DNA of 64,000 nucleotides from Legionella_C sp048541585. GTDB lineage: Bacteria > Pseudomonadota > Gammaproteobacteria > Legionellales > Legionellaceae. How positions within the stretch are numbered: position 1 is the stretch's first letter; each line of letters opens with the position of its first letter. Under the pieces are notes generated by a model. That model saw only the letters and a program-made list of their open reading frames with translations. It made no database searches and was not told where the DNA came from. Both the position numbers and the translations under genes were made by a program. Below are positions 1-9,731 of the stretch, piece by piece. Location: assembly GCF_048541585.1 (NCBI RefSeq), contig NZ_CP183303.1:496001-560000 (forward strand). The letters run 5' to 3'.

Positions 1-8
1 CATATACT

Positions 9-326
9 TTATGTACCTGTATTAGGTTCTATAGGAGGTACAATGGGTAAGTAGTTAAAACGGTCTTCGGCTGGTAATGAACCACATTCATCATAAGTGT
101 TATCTAAGCAAAGAAAAAAACAAGTAGCGCCAGACTCTCGGGCACTATACACTGCCTCATCTACCGTAGGGAAACTAGCCAAATCTACCCCACTATGAAT
201 GTAATCTGCTCTTTTAAAAGTAATTAACTCTACTAGATATTGATTTAAATCAGCACGAGAGTAAATAAGTCCAACAGGTTGTTCAGTTGAGAGTTCAAGA
301 ATCTTCGATCGAGAGATATAGTCCAT
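9..326 (-). CDS. Small hypothetical protein (105 aa)
   Basis: This is a complete short reading frame, ATG to stop, transcribed leftward away from radC. The product has no signal peptide or membrane segment and is mildly acidic, so it is probably cytosolic. I do not recognise a family. The mixed hydrophobic/charged middle (around SGVDLASFPTVDEAVYSARE) looks like an alpha/beta fold rather than a shadow frame. There is no strong ribosome binding site before the ATG. The function is unknown. Confidence 0.6.
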   Translation of the reverse strand: MDYISRSKILELSTEQPVGLIYSRADLNQYLVELITFKRADYIHSGVDLASFPTVDEAVYSARESGATCFFLCLDNTYDECGSLPAEDRFNYLPIVPPIEPNTGT

Positions 327-461
327 TGTTTTTGGCCTAAAGCTTATTTAATCTAAGTATAGTCTCAATTCTTAACACATGTTCCTTATTTATTCAGTTA
401 TATAAAATAATAACCAACATAAATGCTGGTTATTATAATGCGATTTAAGTGGCGGTGATTG

Positions 462-1139
462 CTAATGGCAAGTCCATTTGACCTGATTAGAAATTGAAAA
501 GACTTCATTATCACCAATTACTAAGTGATCTAGTAGTTGCACATCAATTAAATCTAGAGCGCGCTTGAGTTTTTTAGTAATGGTGAAATCTTGCTCACTT
601 GCATCAGGTATTCCGGAAGGATGGTTATGAGCGAGGATAATTGCCGCTGCATTGAGGTTTAAAATTCGTATAATTAAAGGTCTTATATAAACATAGGCTG
701 TATTAATTGTGCCTTGAAAAAGTTCTTCATAATGAATAATTCGATGCTGGTTATCTAGAAAAAGAGCTGAGAAAGTTTCATTAGCTTTATCTCTTAATTG
801 ACGTTTAAGATAGGTATAAGTTTCTTGGCTGTTTGTTAATTTTATATTTCTTTTTAAATTAATTAAGTCACTCCGACGGCATATTTCTTTACAGGCTTGT
901 AATTGTAGATAGCGAACTAATCCCATACCTGCTATCTGATTAAAATACTTAAAGTCTGCATTGAGTATTGCGCGCAAATCGCCAAACTTTTTTAGCAAAT
1001 CAAAAGCTAAATCTAGGCAGGATTTTTTGTTATTACCTGAGCTAATAAATACAGCGAGTAGCTCCATATCGGATAAATATTGGGCACCTTGTATTATTAA
1101 TTTTTCACGCAGGCGCAAGGGTACGGTGGTTAAATTCAT
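462..1139 (-). CDS. radC: RadC family JAB/MPN-domain protein
   Basis: The 225-residue product has the two-part RadC (UPF0758) layout: an N-terminal helix-hairpin-helix-like region (residues 10-95, including LSDMELLAVFISSG) and a C-terminal JAMM metalloprotease fold. The JAMM signature HNHPSGIPDASEQD lies at about residues 171-184 and supplies two His, Ser and Asp zinc ligands. Length fits the family. The family was named for DNA repair, but its real role is unsettled. It is divergent from coaBC, a neighbour pair seen in many Gammaproteobacteria. Confidence 0.93.
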   Translation of the reverse strand: MNLTTVPLRLREKLIIQGAQYLSDMELLAVFISSGNNKKSCLDLAFDLLKKFGDLRAILNADFKYFNQIAGMGLVRYLQLQACKEICRRSDLINLKRNIKLTNSQETYTYLKRQLRDKANETFSALFLDNQHRIIHYEELFQGTINTAYVYIRPLIIRILNLNAAAIILAHNHPSGIPDASEQDFTITKKLKRALDLIDVQLLDHLVIGDNEVFSISNQVKWTCH

Positions 1140-1204
1140 GCTAGTTATTCCTTTATAGCGAGGTTTGTGTTTTGATCGCGACTATTCTTATTTAGAATGA
1201 GTTA

Positions 1205-2413
1205 ATGATGCAAGATTTTATTAATAAAAAAATATTGTTAGGTATTTGTGGTGGTATTGCTGCTTATAAATCTGCCTATTTAGTCAGAGAGTTAACCAGA
1301 CTAGGGGCCGAGGTTAGAGTGGTTATGACAGAGGCTGCAATGCAATTTATCACCCCTTTAACGCTGCAAGCCTTAAGTGGTTATGAGGTACGTACTCAAT
1401 TATTTGATTCCCAAGCTGAGCGCGCAATGGGTCACATCGAATTAGCTCGTTGGGCTGATTATTTAATTATTGCGCCAGCTTCTGCTAATTGCGTAGCTAA
1501 ATTGGCTAATGGATTGGCAGATGATTTACTATCTACGCTCTACCTTGTAATAGAGGCGCCGGTTTTAATTTGTCCAGCAATGAATCAAAGTATGTGGAAA
1601 CATAAAGCGGTACAAAGAAATATAGAAAATTTAAAAGTGCAAGGTGCTTTGATTGTTGGCCCTGAAGAAGGGGGACAAGCCTGTGGTGAGTATGGCCTTG
1701 GACGTTTAAGTGAATTAGAAAATATTATTAATGCTTTGCGGCTACACGCAGTTTATGGACTATTAAAGGGCCAAACTGTCTTAATAACGGCAGGGCCAAC
1801 ACAAGAACCACTTGACCCAGTACGCTACCTATCTAATTACAGCTCAGGCAAGATGGGCTATGCACTAGCACAGGCAGCAGCAATGGCGGGCGCTAAGGTT
1901 ATTCTAATTAGTGGGCCAACTGCGCTTTCCCCACCACCAGGTGTTGAAATGTATTCTGTTATGACAGCTGCGCAAATGTATACTGAAGTTATGAAGCATT
2001 TAGCTGAAAAAAGTATTTTTATTGGTTGCGCGGCTGTTGCTGATTATGCCCCTAATCAACAAGCAGATAAAAAAATCAAAAAACAAAATCAAGAAAAATT
2101 AGTTCTTGATCTAATACCTAATCCAGATATTCTATTCTCAGTTGCACAAAGCCAAAAGGCAGCTTATGTAGTGGGTTTTGCTGCAGAAACGGATAATGTG
2201 ATTGAACATGCAAAACAAAAATTAGAAAAAAAACAGTTAGATATGATTATTGCTAATCAAGTCGGTAATGGGCTTGCTTTTGATAGCGACAATAATCAAG
2301 TCACAATACTTACAACTAACTCACAAGTTGCTTTAGAGCCTGCTAATAAAATTCGTTTAGCAGGACAAATCATTGAAATTCTTGCTGCAGCTATTCAAAA
2401 TGACGCTATTTAA
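1205..2413 (+). CDS. coaBC: Bifunctional phosphopantothenoylcysteine decarboxylase/synthetase
   Basis: It makes 4'-phosphopantetheine for coenzyme A: CoaB joins cysteine to phosphopantothenate and CoaC decarboxylates the product. The N-terminal CoaC flavoprotein domain (about 1-185) begins LLGICGGIAAYKS, contains GHIELARWAD with the catalytic His, and has PAMNQSMW and the CGEYGLGRL active-site loop. CoaB follows (about 190-402) with ITAGPTQEPLDPVRYLSNYS and SSGKMGYALA. The length (402) is normal. Two ATGs are adjacent (1205 and 1208) and either could start. It is followed by dut and algC, a typical gammaproteobacterial order. Confidence 0.95.
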   Translation: MMQDFINKKILLGICGGIAAYKSAYLVRELTRLGAEVRVVMTEAAMQFITPLTLQALSGYEVRTQLFDSQAERAMGHIELARWADYLIIAPASANCVAKLANGLADDLLSTLYLVIEAPVLICPAMNQSMWKHKAVQRNIENLKVQGALIVGPEEGGQACGEYGLGRLSELENIINALRLHAVYGLLKGQTVLITAGPTQEPLDPVRYLSNYSSGKMGYALAQAAAMAGAKVILISGPTALSPPPGVEMYSVMTAAQMYTEVMKHLAEKSIFIGCAAVADYAPNQQADKKIKKQNQEKLVLDLIPNPDILFSVAQSQKAAYVVGFAAETDNVIEHAKQKLEKKQLDMIIANQVGNGLAFDSDNNQVTILTTNSQVALEPANKIRLAGQIIEILAAAIQNDAI

Positions 2414-2417
2414 TAAT

Positions 2418-2556
2418 AGACTTCTTCAAAAACGTCATCGCTGGTTAATATTAGACGGAAAAAAGGCTACAAAATACTCATGTGTTTTATGTACACTGCG
2501 GCTTTTGAGCTTTTGTCGTTTGAACTTAACTCAGTGCTAACAATTTAAGAAGAAAT
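2418..2556. repeat. Diverged MITE-like element, same family as 45214-45357
   Basis: The coaBC-dut gap aligns with the inverted-repeat element at 45214-45357. Shared blocks in the same order include a GAAAAAAGG run, CAAAATRCTCATGT, ATGTACAC and a T-rich block ending TTTTGTCG or TTTTTCGAC. The termini (AGACTTCTTC and AAGAAGAAAT) are only partly complementary, so this is an older copy. It may contribute a hairpin between the two genes. Confidence 0.6.
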
Positions 2557-2574
2557 CAACAAGGTATAAATTTT

Positions 2575-3033
2575 ATGAAGCAGGCCATCGAATTAAAAAT
2601 TTTAGATCCTCGCCTTAATGAAACATTTGCGCTACCTACTTATGCCACTGAAGGTTCAGCGGGGCTCGATTTACGAGCATGTATTGATAAGCCACTGCAA
2701 ATTGCACCTCAGGAAACCATATTATTGCCAACAGGATTATCTATTTATATCGCTGATCCTAATTTGGCAGCAGTTATCTTGCCTCGTTCTGGCTTAGGGC
2801 ATAAGCATGGTATTGTTTTGGGTAATTTAGTAGGCTTAATTGATTCAGACTATCAAGGCGAACTAAAAATTTCCTGTTGGAATCGTAGCCAAGAGCACTT
2901 TACTGTTCACCCGGGTGATCGTATTGCGCAACTAGTATTTTTACCAATTGTAAAAGCTGAGTTTAAGATAGTTGAAACATTTACTCAATCAGATCGAGGC
3001 GAGGGCGGTTTTGGTAGCTCAGGGAGGGCATAA
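2575..3033 (+). CDS. dut: dUTP diphosphatase
   Basis: It hydrolyses dUTP to dUMP and PPi, keeping uracil out of DNA and feeding dTMP synthesis. All five trimeric dUTPase motifs are visible: GSAGLDLRA (I), LPRSGLGHKHGI (III), GLIDSDYQGEL before it in fold order, the GDRIAQLVF strand (IV) and RGEGGFGSSGR at the C-terminus (V). The length of 152 is standard. Its stop overlaps the algC start by one base (TAATG), so translation is probably coupled. Confidence 0.96.
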   Translation: MKQAIELKILDPRLNETFALPTYATEGSAGLDLRACIDKPLQIAPQETILLPTGLSIYIADPNLAAVILPRSGLGHKHGIVLGNLVGLIDSDYQGELKISCWNRSQEHFTVHPGDRIAQLVFLPIVKAEFKIVETFTQSDRGEGGFGSSGRA

Positions 3034-4421
3034 TGCAATATCAAGCTAGAACAGTAAAGCGTGCAGTGTTTCGCGCTTATGACATTCGTGGCGTTATAAA
3101 TGCAGATTTTGATGAGCATGCATTTTATAGTATCGGTCGTGCTATTGGCTGCCGTATGCATACACTTAATAGGCAGAAAATAGTCATTGCTCGTGATGGG
3201 CGGCTTACCAGTATAAGTTTAGCTTCTGCCTTAAAACAAGGTTTACTAGATAGTGGTATTAATGTAGTTGATTTAGGAATGGCGCCTACGCCTGTGATGT
3301 ATTTTGCAACCCATGAATATGATATAGATTGTGGTGTAATGGTCACCGGTAGTCATAACCCTGCCGATTATAATGGCATTAAAATTGTATTAGCAGGTAA
3401 AACCTTAGTTCAATTAGATATTGATATTCTTTATGATCTTATTTTAAATGCTGAATTTATTAATGGTGAAGGGAAAGAAGAGACTTTCAATATTTTACCT
3501 GCCTATATGCAGCGAGTAGTAAGAGATATCAATTTAAGAAGACCTTTAAAAGTAGTTGTTGACTGTGGCAATGGTATTGCTGGCGCCATTATTCCAGAAG
3601 TTATTCAAAGCCTCGGTTGTGAAGTAATCCCTCTTTATTGTGAAGTAGATGGCCGTTTTCCTAACCATCATCCAGATCCCGCCGTTGAAGAAAATTTAAC
3701 TGATTTAAAGAAAGCTATTAAAGAGCATCATGCGGATATAGGGCTTGCTTTTGATGGGGACGCTGATAGGCTTGGTGTTGTAACAAATACAGGTAAAGTA
3801 ATCTGGCCTGATCGTCTCATGATGCTCTATGCGCGTCATTTGCTAAAAAATAATCCTGGTGCAACTATTGTTTATGATGTGAAATGTTCAGCACATTTGG
3901 CCGCTGTAATTGAAGCTGCTGGCGGACGTGCACAAATGTGTCCCACCGGTCATTCTATTGTAAAAGATGTTATGAAAGTAACGCAGGCCGCTTTGGCTGG
4001 AGAAATGAGCGGTCATCTATTTTTTAAAGATAAATGGTATGGCTTTGATGATGCACTCTATAGTGCTTGCCGCTTATTAGAAATAGTTAGTGAAAGTGAT
4101 TTATCAGTTGATGAACAATTTTGTCTTATTCCTGATAGTATTAATACTCCCGAAATTAAAATTGTTATTGATGAAGAAAACAAGTTTAATTTCATGAAAA
4201 GATTTAGTGATTTAGCTGAATTTGATACAGCTAAAATTATAAAAATTGATGGTATTAGAGTTGAGTTTGAGCATGGTTGGGGCTTGGTACGTGCTTCCAA
4301 TACTACGCCATGTTTAGTGGCCCGATTTGAAGCAAAAGATCAAGGTAGTTTAAATAGTATTCAACAACTATTTAAGCAGGAACTCCTTAGAATTGAAAAA
4401 GACTTATTAATTCCTTTTTAA
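3033..4421 (+). CDS. algC: Phosphomannomutase/phosphoglucomutase
   Basis: This is an alpha-D-phosphohexomutase interconverting 1- and 6-phosphates of mannose or glucose for surface polysaccharides. Four family signatures are present: the phosphoserine loop TGSHNPADYNG (about residue 108), the Mg-binding loop AFDGDADRLG (about 240), the sugar loop GEMSGHLFFKD (about 325) and the C-terminal phosphate loop RASNTTPCLVARFEA. At 462 residues it matches Pseudomonas AlgC. It follows dut with a one-base overlap and ends before a strong hairpin. Confidence 0.93.
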   Translation: MQYQARTVKRAVFRAYDIRGVINADFDEHAFYSIGRAIGCRMHTLNRQKIVIARDGRLTSISLASALKQGLLDSGINVVDLGMAPTPVMYFATHEYDIDCGVMVTGSHNPADYNGIKIVLAGKTLVQLDIDILYDLILNAEFINGEGKEETFNILPAYMQRVVRDINLRRPLKVVVDCGNGIAGAIIPEVIQSLGCEVIPLYCEVDGRFPNHHPDPAVEENLTDLKKAIKEHHADIGLAFDGDADRLGVVTNTGKVIWPDRLMMLYARHLLKNNPGATIVYDVKCSAHLAAVIEAAGGRAQMCPTGHSIVKDVMKVTQAALAGEMSGHLFFKDKWYGFDDALYSACRLLEIVSESDLSVDEQFCLIPDSINTPEIKIVIDEENKFNFMKRFSDLAEFDTAKIIKIDGIRVEFEHGWGLVRASNTTPCLVARFEAKDQGSLNSIQQLFKQELLRIEKDLLIPF

Positions 4422-4426
4422 AAGTA

Positions 4427-4457
4427 AATCTAGTTGGCATTTAGTGCCAACTAGATT
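4427..4457. terminator. Perfect 13-bp hairpin between convergent genes
   Basis: AATCTAGTTGGCA is followed by a 5-base loop and its exact reverse complement. It lies directly after algC and before the convergent TPR gene. There is no clear T-run on either side, so it may act as a bidirectional barrier or as 3'-end protection. Confidence 0.6.
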
Positions 4458-4556
4458 GTTGCGTCCTATGAGTAAGCCACAAAATATTTAGCTAAAAAAA
4501 CTAAATTAGCAGTGCTTAAATTTTGCCTAGGTAACTAGTTTTATTTTAATTAAGTT

Positions 4557-6569
4557 TTAGGAAAAATTAAGTATAGTGGTCACTTTTGGAGGTTGTTTTA
4601 CCTCAAGGTTATGAATATCTTTAATAGGACTTTTCTTTCCAATTTCTTTTTTCTCCCAACGCTCTAAATCCCAATCAGTATAATCGTGTGCACTAAAGCC
4701 TAGCTCCTTAAGCAAAGGCACGCCTCGCTCACGTAAATTTTCTTGCTGTTCTGGAAATAGTTCGCTACAGCGTAATAAATAAAAAGGATTCTTAGGCACG
4801 GTTTCCATTGCTTTTTTAAAGTAAGAAGGTGCATTATAAGAATCAAGATCAAAGAAATAAGCAATATCGCCTAGTAAAAAGTAAGCTTTGCCTAATAATT
4901 TCTTTTGTTTAGGGCTTTTCGTATCTTTAAGTAGTTTTACAATACGGTGTAACGCTTTAATAGCGAGCTCAAAGTCATCTTGATGTTTCTTTTTATGCTG
5001 TAATTGCGTGTCGTGATCCCTATCATAAATGCTAGAAACGGAGAAAATGGACGTTAAATAATCAACTTGCCGCATTAATCCTTTTACTAACGTTTTAGAA
5101 TGTCTTAGTCGTTCTTCGGAGCTAACTGCTGTTGCATCACACCTATCTAGTAGATTTATTGCTTTTTGAATATTATTAATATCGCTTTCGGTAGGTTTAT
5201 TCTGGTTTAGGTCAGCATCAATTAGTAATTGGGCATAAAGACGAGTATGAACATAATACTGCTCTTGTCTCTTAATATTAGGCTCGATTTTAAGTGCTTT
5301 TTCTTTCGCTAATAAACTTTGTTTATAGGCTAAAGTTGCTGGCTCCCATTGGTTAGTTTGACGATATTTTTTCCCTATTTGATAAGCTTGCTCGCCAGCT
5401 TCATCAAAATAGTCAGCAAGTTTTCTTAAATCATTAGCAGTAAAGGTATGTTTGTCTTGATTTGCCAACCATAACTCATAGGCTTTTTCATCTTCTTCTT
5501 CAGCAATAAATAATTTAAACCTATTAACTGGATCAGTTCTATCTAAATTTGTATCCAATTGTACTGCTAGGCGAAGGCTTTCAAGTTTATTCTGTTGTAA
5601 GTAATACTTAGCTAATGCTTTGGCCAAATTAGAATTTGGTGTAATTAAAGTCAGCTGCTCGCGTGTAGTAAAATTTGCTACTACATAGTTAATGGCGTCA
5701 TTTATATTTGGTAATTGGTCAATTAGGGTAAGCGCTTGTGCAAAATCATGTTGTTTAAGAAAATAATCAATAAAAATTATTAAATCTTTTCTAGTAATAT
5801 CTGGGTTAAAAGATAGGGCTTGCTTAAGATAAGCATGAGTTCGAGCTTGTGCATTGCTAAGCCATGTCCAATGATATAAATAACTTTGTTGTGCTTCCTG
5901 TGCTTTGTTAAGATAACTTTGCGCTGCCAGTTGTGCATAATAACTTTTTGCAAAAAAAGTATAGTTTTTTATGGCAAGCTCAAATTCTAGTTTATTAATG
6001 GTATTGTTAATAAGCAGAGGAGATTGAGGATCAAGTCTGGGTATTTCGGTCCATTGCCCTAATAGTTTGAAACAATCACCAAAGGCATATTGTGTGTGTA
6101 CAGCAAAATCTGGTGATTGAGGCAGTAAGCTAGCACTTTCCCAGTAATACTTGATAAGTAAAGTTTGTAATGCTTTTGAAGTAGCCCCATCCCGTGGTTT
6201 TTGTACCAACGTTAAATATTCGGTAGGTAAATTACAATACAATAGCGGTTGTTGTAAGTGAGACTGCGAATAGTTTTGGAGATAACCATAATAAGCAAAT
6301 TTACAGAGAGATAGTTTTACTTTTTGCTGCTCGCAATGATTGTTAAAACCTAACCAACCTTTAAATATTTCAAAAGCATAACGAAAAATGCTTACAGGTT
6401 TTAGATCATACCCGTTAGTATAAATGTATTTTGCTTGTATTAAACTTTGCCATTGTGCTGCATATTGAGTGGCATTATGTTGATAAACAAGCATATCTGG
6501 ATAATAGCCAAGTGCTTTTTTATAATAATTAGGTATTTTATTGATTAAATAATAATTTAAAAAACTCAA
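4557..6569 (-). CDS. Large TPR-like helical-repeat protein (670 aa)
   Basis: I recognise no named family. The protein is almost wholly helical, rich in Tyr, Ala, Leu and Gln, with TPR-like helix pairs throughout; the clearest are near residues 380-440 (AYQIGKKYRQTNQWEPATLA) and 560-605 (YFLLGDIAYFF then PSYFKKAMETVPKNPF). It has no signal peptide or membrane segment. TPR solenoids usually mediate protein binding. It is convergent with algC and lies downstream of the TPR-methyltransferase and rdgB on the same strand. An effector role is possible but nothing specific supports it. Confidence 0.75.
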   Translation of the reverse strand: MSFLNYYLINKIPNYYKKALGYYPDMLVYQHNATQYAAQWQSLIQAKYIYTNGYDLKPVSIFRYAFEIFKGWLGFNNHCEQQKVKLSLCKFAYYGYLQNYSQSHLQQPLLYCNLPTEYLTLVQKPRDGATSKALQTLLIKYYWESASLLPQSPDFAVHTQYAFGDCFKLLGQWTEIPRLDPQSPLLINNTINKLEFELAIKNYTFFAKSYYAQLAAQSYLNKAQEAQQSYLYHWTWLSNAQARTHAYLKQALSFNPDITRKDLIIFIDYFLKQHDFAQALTLIDQLPNINDAINYVVANFTTREQLTLITPNSNLAKALAKYYLQQNKLESLRLAVQLDTNLDRTDPVNRFKLFIAEEEDEKAYELWLANQDKHTFTANDLRKLADYFDEAGEQAYQIGKKYRQTNQWEPATLAYKQSLLAKEKALKIEPNIKRQEQYYVHTRLYAQLLIDADLNQNKPTESDINNIQKAINLLDRCDATAVSSEERLRHSKTLVKGLMRQVDYLTSIFSVSSIYDRDHDTQLQHKKKHQDDFELAIKALHRIVKLLKDTKSPKQKKLLGKAYFLLGDIAYFFDLDSYNAPSYFKKAMETVPKNPFYLLRCSELFPEQQENLRERGVPLLKELGFSAHDYTDWDLERWEKKEIGKKSPIKDIHNLEVKQPPKVTTILNFS

Positions 6570-6675
6570 AACTCTTTTCCTGTAAGCCTAATAATAAGTA
6601 TGAAGGCCTGAAATTAATTCAAAGGTATTAATTAATTTTCAGCCTGGCTAGATATTAAAACGAATAGTTGGTTTT

Positions 6676-8382
6676 TCAAAATGAAAAAGCTTTTTTTTGT
6701 AAAGCTACTAACCAAACAGGTAAGGGCAAGCTATCTTGATGACGCGCTATAATCTGTTTTTTAGCTTTAATTTCAAATAAATTAGCATGAGCTAGTTGTT
6801 CAAGATATTTTTCGTGGTGACTAAATCGAGCGCTTGTTTGTAGTTGCCAAGGCATTATCGAACTAATTTCTGTAGTAAAAATAAAATAGCCTTCATTTTC
6901 AAGGTGTTGAGAAATTTGTTGAAATAAGGAGGATAGATCACCAAAATAGGGTAAGACATCAGCTGCAACAATTAAATTATATAATTCTTTATTATTCGTT
7001 AAGTAAGTAAGAGCCTCTGCTTCAATAAGATTATCATAAATACCTTTAGGACGTGCCCAGTCAAGCATTTTTTTAGCAATATCTACGCCAATAAGTTGTT
7101 GGGTACTATCACGTAATACTTGGCCAGTTAAGCCAGTACCACAACCTAAATCTAGTGTTTTTTCACAATGAGAAATCTTTAATTCCTCAAGTAAATTTAA
7201 GATTTGATTGGGAAGGGAGTACTTTAAGTGCTTTTGTACATGCTGATCATAATAAAGAGCATAATTATTAAATAAGTTTGCTGCATATTCCGTAGAAGTT
7301 TCAGCTTGCTCAGTGGAGCCTGCAATTGCATTTAACATGTGTTTACTAGTTTTATCATTAGGATTAACAGCTAATGCTTGCGTAAGTAGGACTTTTGCTT
7401 TTTCTTTGTCATTTAGGCGCATATAAATAGCAGCAAGGTTATTTAAGGCAGCAAAATGATCATGTTGCTCGTTTAGTAAATGCTCAAAGTGATTAATAGC
7501 TTCATTTAAATGGCCTAGTGCCATTTGTGCCACCCCACTATTATAAAGATATTCAATATTGGTGGGGTCCTTTTGTAACAAATAGTCATAATGCATTAAA
7601 GCATTCTCAAAGCGGTCATAATGCATAAAGGTAGCAGCTAAATTATTACGTGCTTCAATATGTTCATTATCTAGAGCTAACGCTTTACTAAAATAATCCA
7701 CACTTAATTGTCCCTGCTCGCGTTTAAGGGCAATAACGCCGAGGTTCGTTAACGCTTCAACATGGTTACTATTTTCTGATATTACTTGTTGAAAAGCTTG
7801 TTCAGCCTCAGTCAACTGATTAGCTTCTAAAGCTAAAACACCTAGATAAAACATTGCTTCTAAATGCTTAGGATTTAAAGCGAGAACATTTTGAAATTGA
7901 ATACGGGCCTCATCTAGTTTATTTTGACTAATAAACAATAAACCTAAATTAAAATGAGCTGCGGCAAAATCTGGAGCGTTTTTAAGTGCATGATGATAGT
8001 GAGCAAGGGCTTGCTGATGTTGCCCTAAAACTGCATAAGTACTTGCTAAATTATTATGAGCTTGAGCATAGGTAGGCTCTAACGTAATCGCTTTTTGATA
8101 ATTACAAATAGCTTCATCAAATTGATGATTTTTTTTATAGGTATTGGCTAAATTATTATATAAAATAGGATTATTGGCATCTAACTGTAATGCTTTTTTA
8201 AAATAGGTTACTGCCTGTATTAAATCACCAAGTTCGGCTTGAGCTAAAGCTAGAAAATGTAGACTTTGAACATGTTCTGGATTTTGCTTAAGAATCGTTT
8301 CATATAAATCAATTGCCTCAGGCAATTGATTATTTTGATGAAGTTGATTAGCTTTTGTAAATAATTCATTTTCGGAAGTCAT
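6676..8382 (-). CDS. TPR-repeat protein with C-terminal SAM methyltransferase domain
   Basis: Residues 1 to about 345 are roughly ten consecutive canonical 34-residue TPR units, with repeated patterns such as NLANTYKKNHQFDEAICNYQ and NLASTYAVLGQHQQALAHY. Residues about 385-545 form a class I methyltransferase: motif I LDLGCGTGLTGQVL, motif II acidic IGVDIAKKMLDWA, then VAADVLPYFG. The TPRs may present a protein substrate. The start overlaps the rdgB stop by four bases (ATGA), so the two are cotranslated. The methylated target is unknown. Confidence 0.88.
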   Translation of the reverse strand: MTSENELFTKANQLHQNNQLPEAIDLYETILKQNPEHVQSLHFLALAQAELGDLIQAVTYFKKALQLDANNPILYNNLANTYKKNHQFDEAICNYQKAITLEPTYAQAHNNLASTYAVLGQHQQALAHYHHALKNAPDFAAAHFNLGLLFISQNKLDEARIQFQNVLALNPKHLEAMFYLGVLALEANQLTEAEQAFQQVISENSNHVEALTNLGVIALKREQGQLSVDYFSKALALDNEHIEARNNLAATFMHYDRFENALMHYDYLLQKDPTNIEYLYNSGVAQMALGHLNEAINHFEHLLNEQHDHFAALNNLAAIYMRLNDKEKAKVLLTQALAVNPNDKTSKHMLNAIAGSTEQAETSTEYAANLFNNYALYYDQHVQKHLKYSLPNQILNLLEELKISHCEKTLDLGCGTGLTGQVLRDSTQQLIGVDIAKKMLDWARPKGIYDNLIEAEALTYLTNNKELYNLIVAADVLPYFGDLSSLFQQISQHLENEGYFIFTTEISSIMPWQLQTSARFSHHEKYLEQLAHANLFEIKAKKQIIARHQDSLPLPVWLVALQKKAFSF

Positions 8383-8978
8383 AATAATTCAAACTGCAAT
8401 TTGAGTTGTGCTAATGCTTGTGCGCGATGGCTATGCTCATTTTTTATATTAGCAGGTAATTGAGCCACCGTGCATTGATACTCAGGTAAATAGAAAATTG
8501 GGTCATAACCAAACCCTTGCTCGCCAGCTGGCTCATGAGCAATTTTACCAAACCAACGACCGAAAGCGATTAAGGGCGTAGGGTCGGTTGGGTATTGTAC
8601 TAGAACAATAGCACAGTAAAAAAAAGCTTGCCGATGATCATCAGGAATTTTCGCTAGTTTTTTTAAAAGTAAATGCATATTTTGCGCAGAGCTAGCTTGT
8701 TCTCCTGCATAACGAGCCGAATAAATACCTGGCTCTCCTTGTAACACGGGTACCACTAAGCCTGAATCATCTGCTAAAGCTGGTTTATTAGTGGCTTGAC
8801 TAACATGTCTGGCTTTTAAAAGAGCATTTTCAAAAAAACTTAGCCCAGTTTCAGCAATAGATTCTATTTCTAAACTGCTTTGACTTATACAAGAAATTGG
8901 CGAGAGTAAGGCTTGTAATTCAATAATTTTTCCTGAATTAGTCGTAGCTAAAATAATTTCTTTCATTTTTATACTCAT
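8379..8978 (-). CDS. rdgB: Non-canonical purine NTP pyrophosphatase (RdgB/HAM1)
   Basis: It hydrolyses dITP, XTP and related deaminated nucleotides to monophosphates, cleansing the nucleotide pool. Family motifs are clear: IILATTNSGKIIELQALL near the N-terminus, ALADDSGLVVPVLQGEPG with the metal/catalytic acidic pair, IYSARYAG, and GEQGFGYDPIFYLPEY near the C-terminus. The length of 199 is typical. A second ATG at codon 5 (8966) gives the more usual N-terminus; no ribosome binding site clearly decides. The stop overlaps the downstream TPR-methyltransferase start. Confidence 0.95.
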   Translation of the reverse strand: MSIKMKEIILATTNSGKIIELQALLSPISCISQSSLEIESIAETGLSFFENALLKARHVSQATNKPALADDSGLVVPVLQGEPGIYSARYAGEQASSAQNMHLLLKKLAKIPDDHRQAFFYCAIVLVQYPTDPTPLIAFGRWFGKIAHEPAGEQGFGYDPIFYLPEYQCTVAQLPANIKNEHSHRAQALAQLKLQFELL

Positions 8979-9078
8979 CTGGCTGTTTTATAGCTTAGAT
9001 AATATAATTGCTGCCTAGTAGTTGGCTAGCGCTTTTACGCTAGTGCTAGATCCTCCTTTATTATTTATAGAAAACGAC

Positions 9079-9546
9079 TTAGCGCCTTCTGTATAGCCAA
9101 GGTGGAAAAGCATAAAGATCTGCCCATAAGCCTACCATATTTTTTTTAGCTTCTTCTTGTAGCGTATAGAGATTTTTATCATGAGCATAGCGATTATAAA
9201 CCCAAGCCATGCCTGTTCGAACTTGTTCCGTGCTGGCATCCACGCCATTACATTGGATATGAGCTAACAACCGGCCATAAAAGTCTCTTTTTTGAACATC
9301 AAGCACTGCTTGCTTGCGAAAGCAAAGTGCGGCTAACGCCTGCCTTGAGCGAGTACCATAGGGTTGGCTACGTTCAGGTGCATCAATTTCTGCCAATCTA
9401 ACTTTTTCCTGTAGCTTACCATCAATTAATACGACTAATGTATCGCCATCAATAATACGTACCACTTCGCCTGTAATGACTTCTGCAAAGGTGAGAGTTG
9501 GAACCATAAAAGCAAAGAAAAAAAACTTCCCTGGTTTAAAATTCAT
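9079..9546 (-). CDS. Secreted staphylococcal-nuclease-like thermonuclease
   Basis: This is a Ca-dependent phosphodiesterase-type nuclease of the SNase fold. A Sec signal peptide (lysine, then FFFFAFMVPTLTFA, cut near AEV) indicates export. The core carries RIIDGDTLVV, VRLAEIDAPERSQPYG (catalytic Arg and Glu) and KRDFYGRLLA (second catalytic Arg). The ATG at 9546 lies 9 bases after AGGAG; a GTG at 9549 is an alternative. It is a single gene, likely digesting extracellular nucleic acid. Confidence 0.9.
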   Translation of the reverse strand: MNFKPGKFFFFAFMVPTLTFAEVITGEVVRIIDGDTLVVLIDGKLQEKVRLAEIDAPERSQPYGTRSRQALAALCFRKQAVLDVQKRDFYGRLLAHIQCNGVDASTEQVRTGMAWVYNRYAHDKNLYTLQEEAKKNMVGLWADLYAFPPWLYRRR

Positions 9547-9683
9547 CACTTTAAGCTCCTCGGTTATTAAAAGATTTTAGTTCTAATATAAATGAGCTAA
9601 TAAGTAAAGTATTGTCTTGAAAATTATAGCTAAATATTAAAATAAACGATTATTGGAAAAATAGTATGTTATGTACTAACCTT

Positions 9684-9705
9684 CAGTTTGGAAAGAGGTC
9701 TAATA
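9684..9705 (+). repeat. Solo end of a MITE-like repeat
   Basis: These 22 bases (starting CAGTTTGGAAAGAGG) are identical to 45339-45360, the right end of the inverted-repeat element there. Only the end is present here, just before the ribosome binding site of the KGG gene, so it probably lies in that gene's leader. Confidence 0.65.
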
Positions 9706-9731
9706 GCTAATTTATTAATAAGGAGATTATT

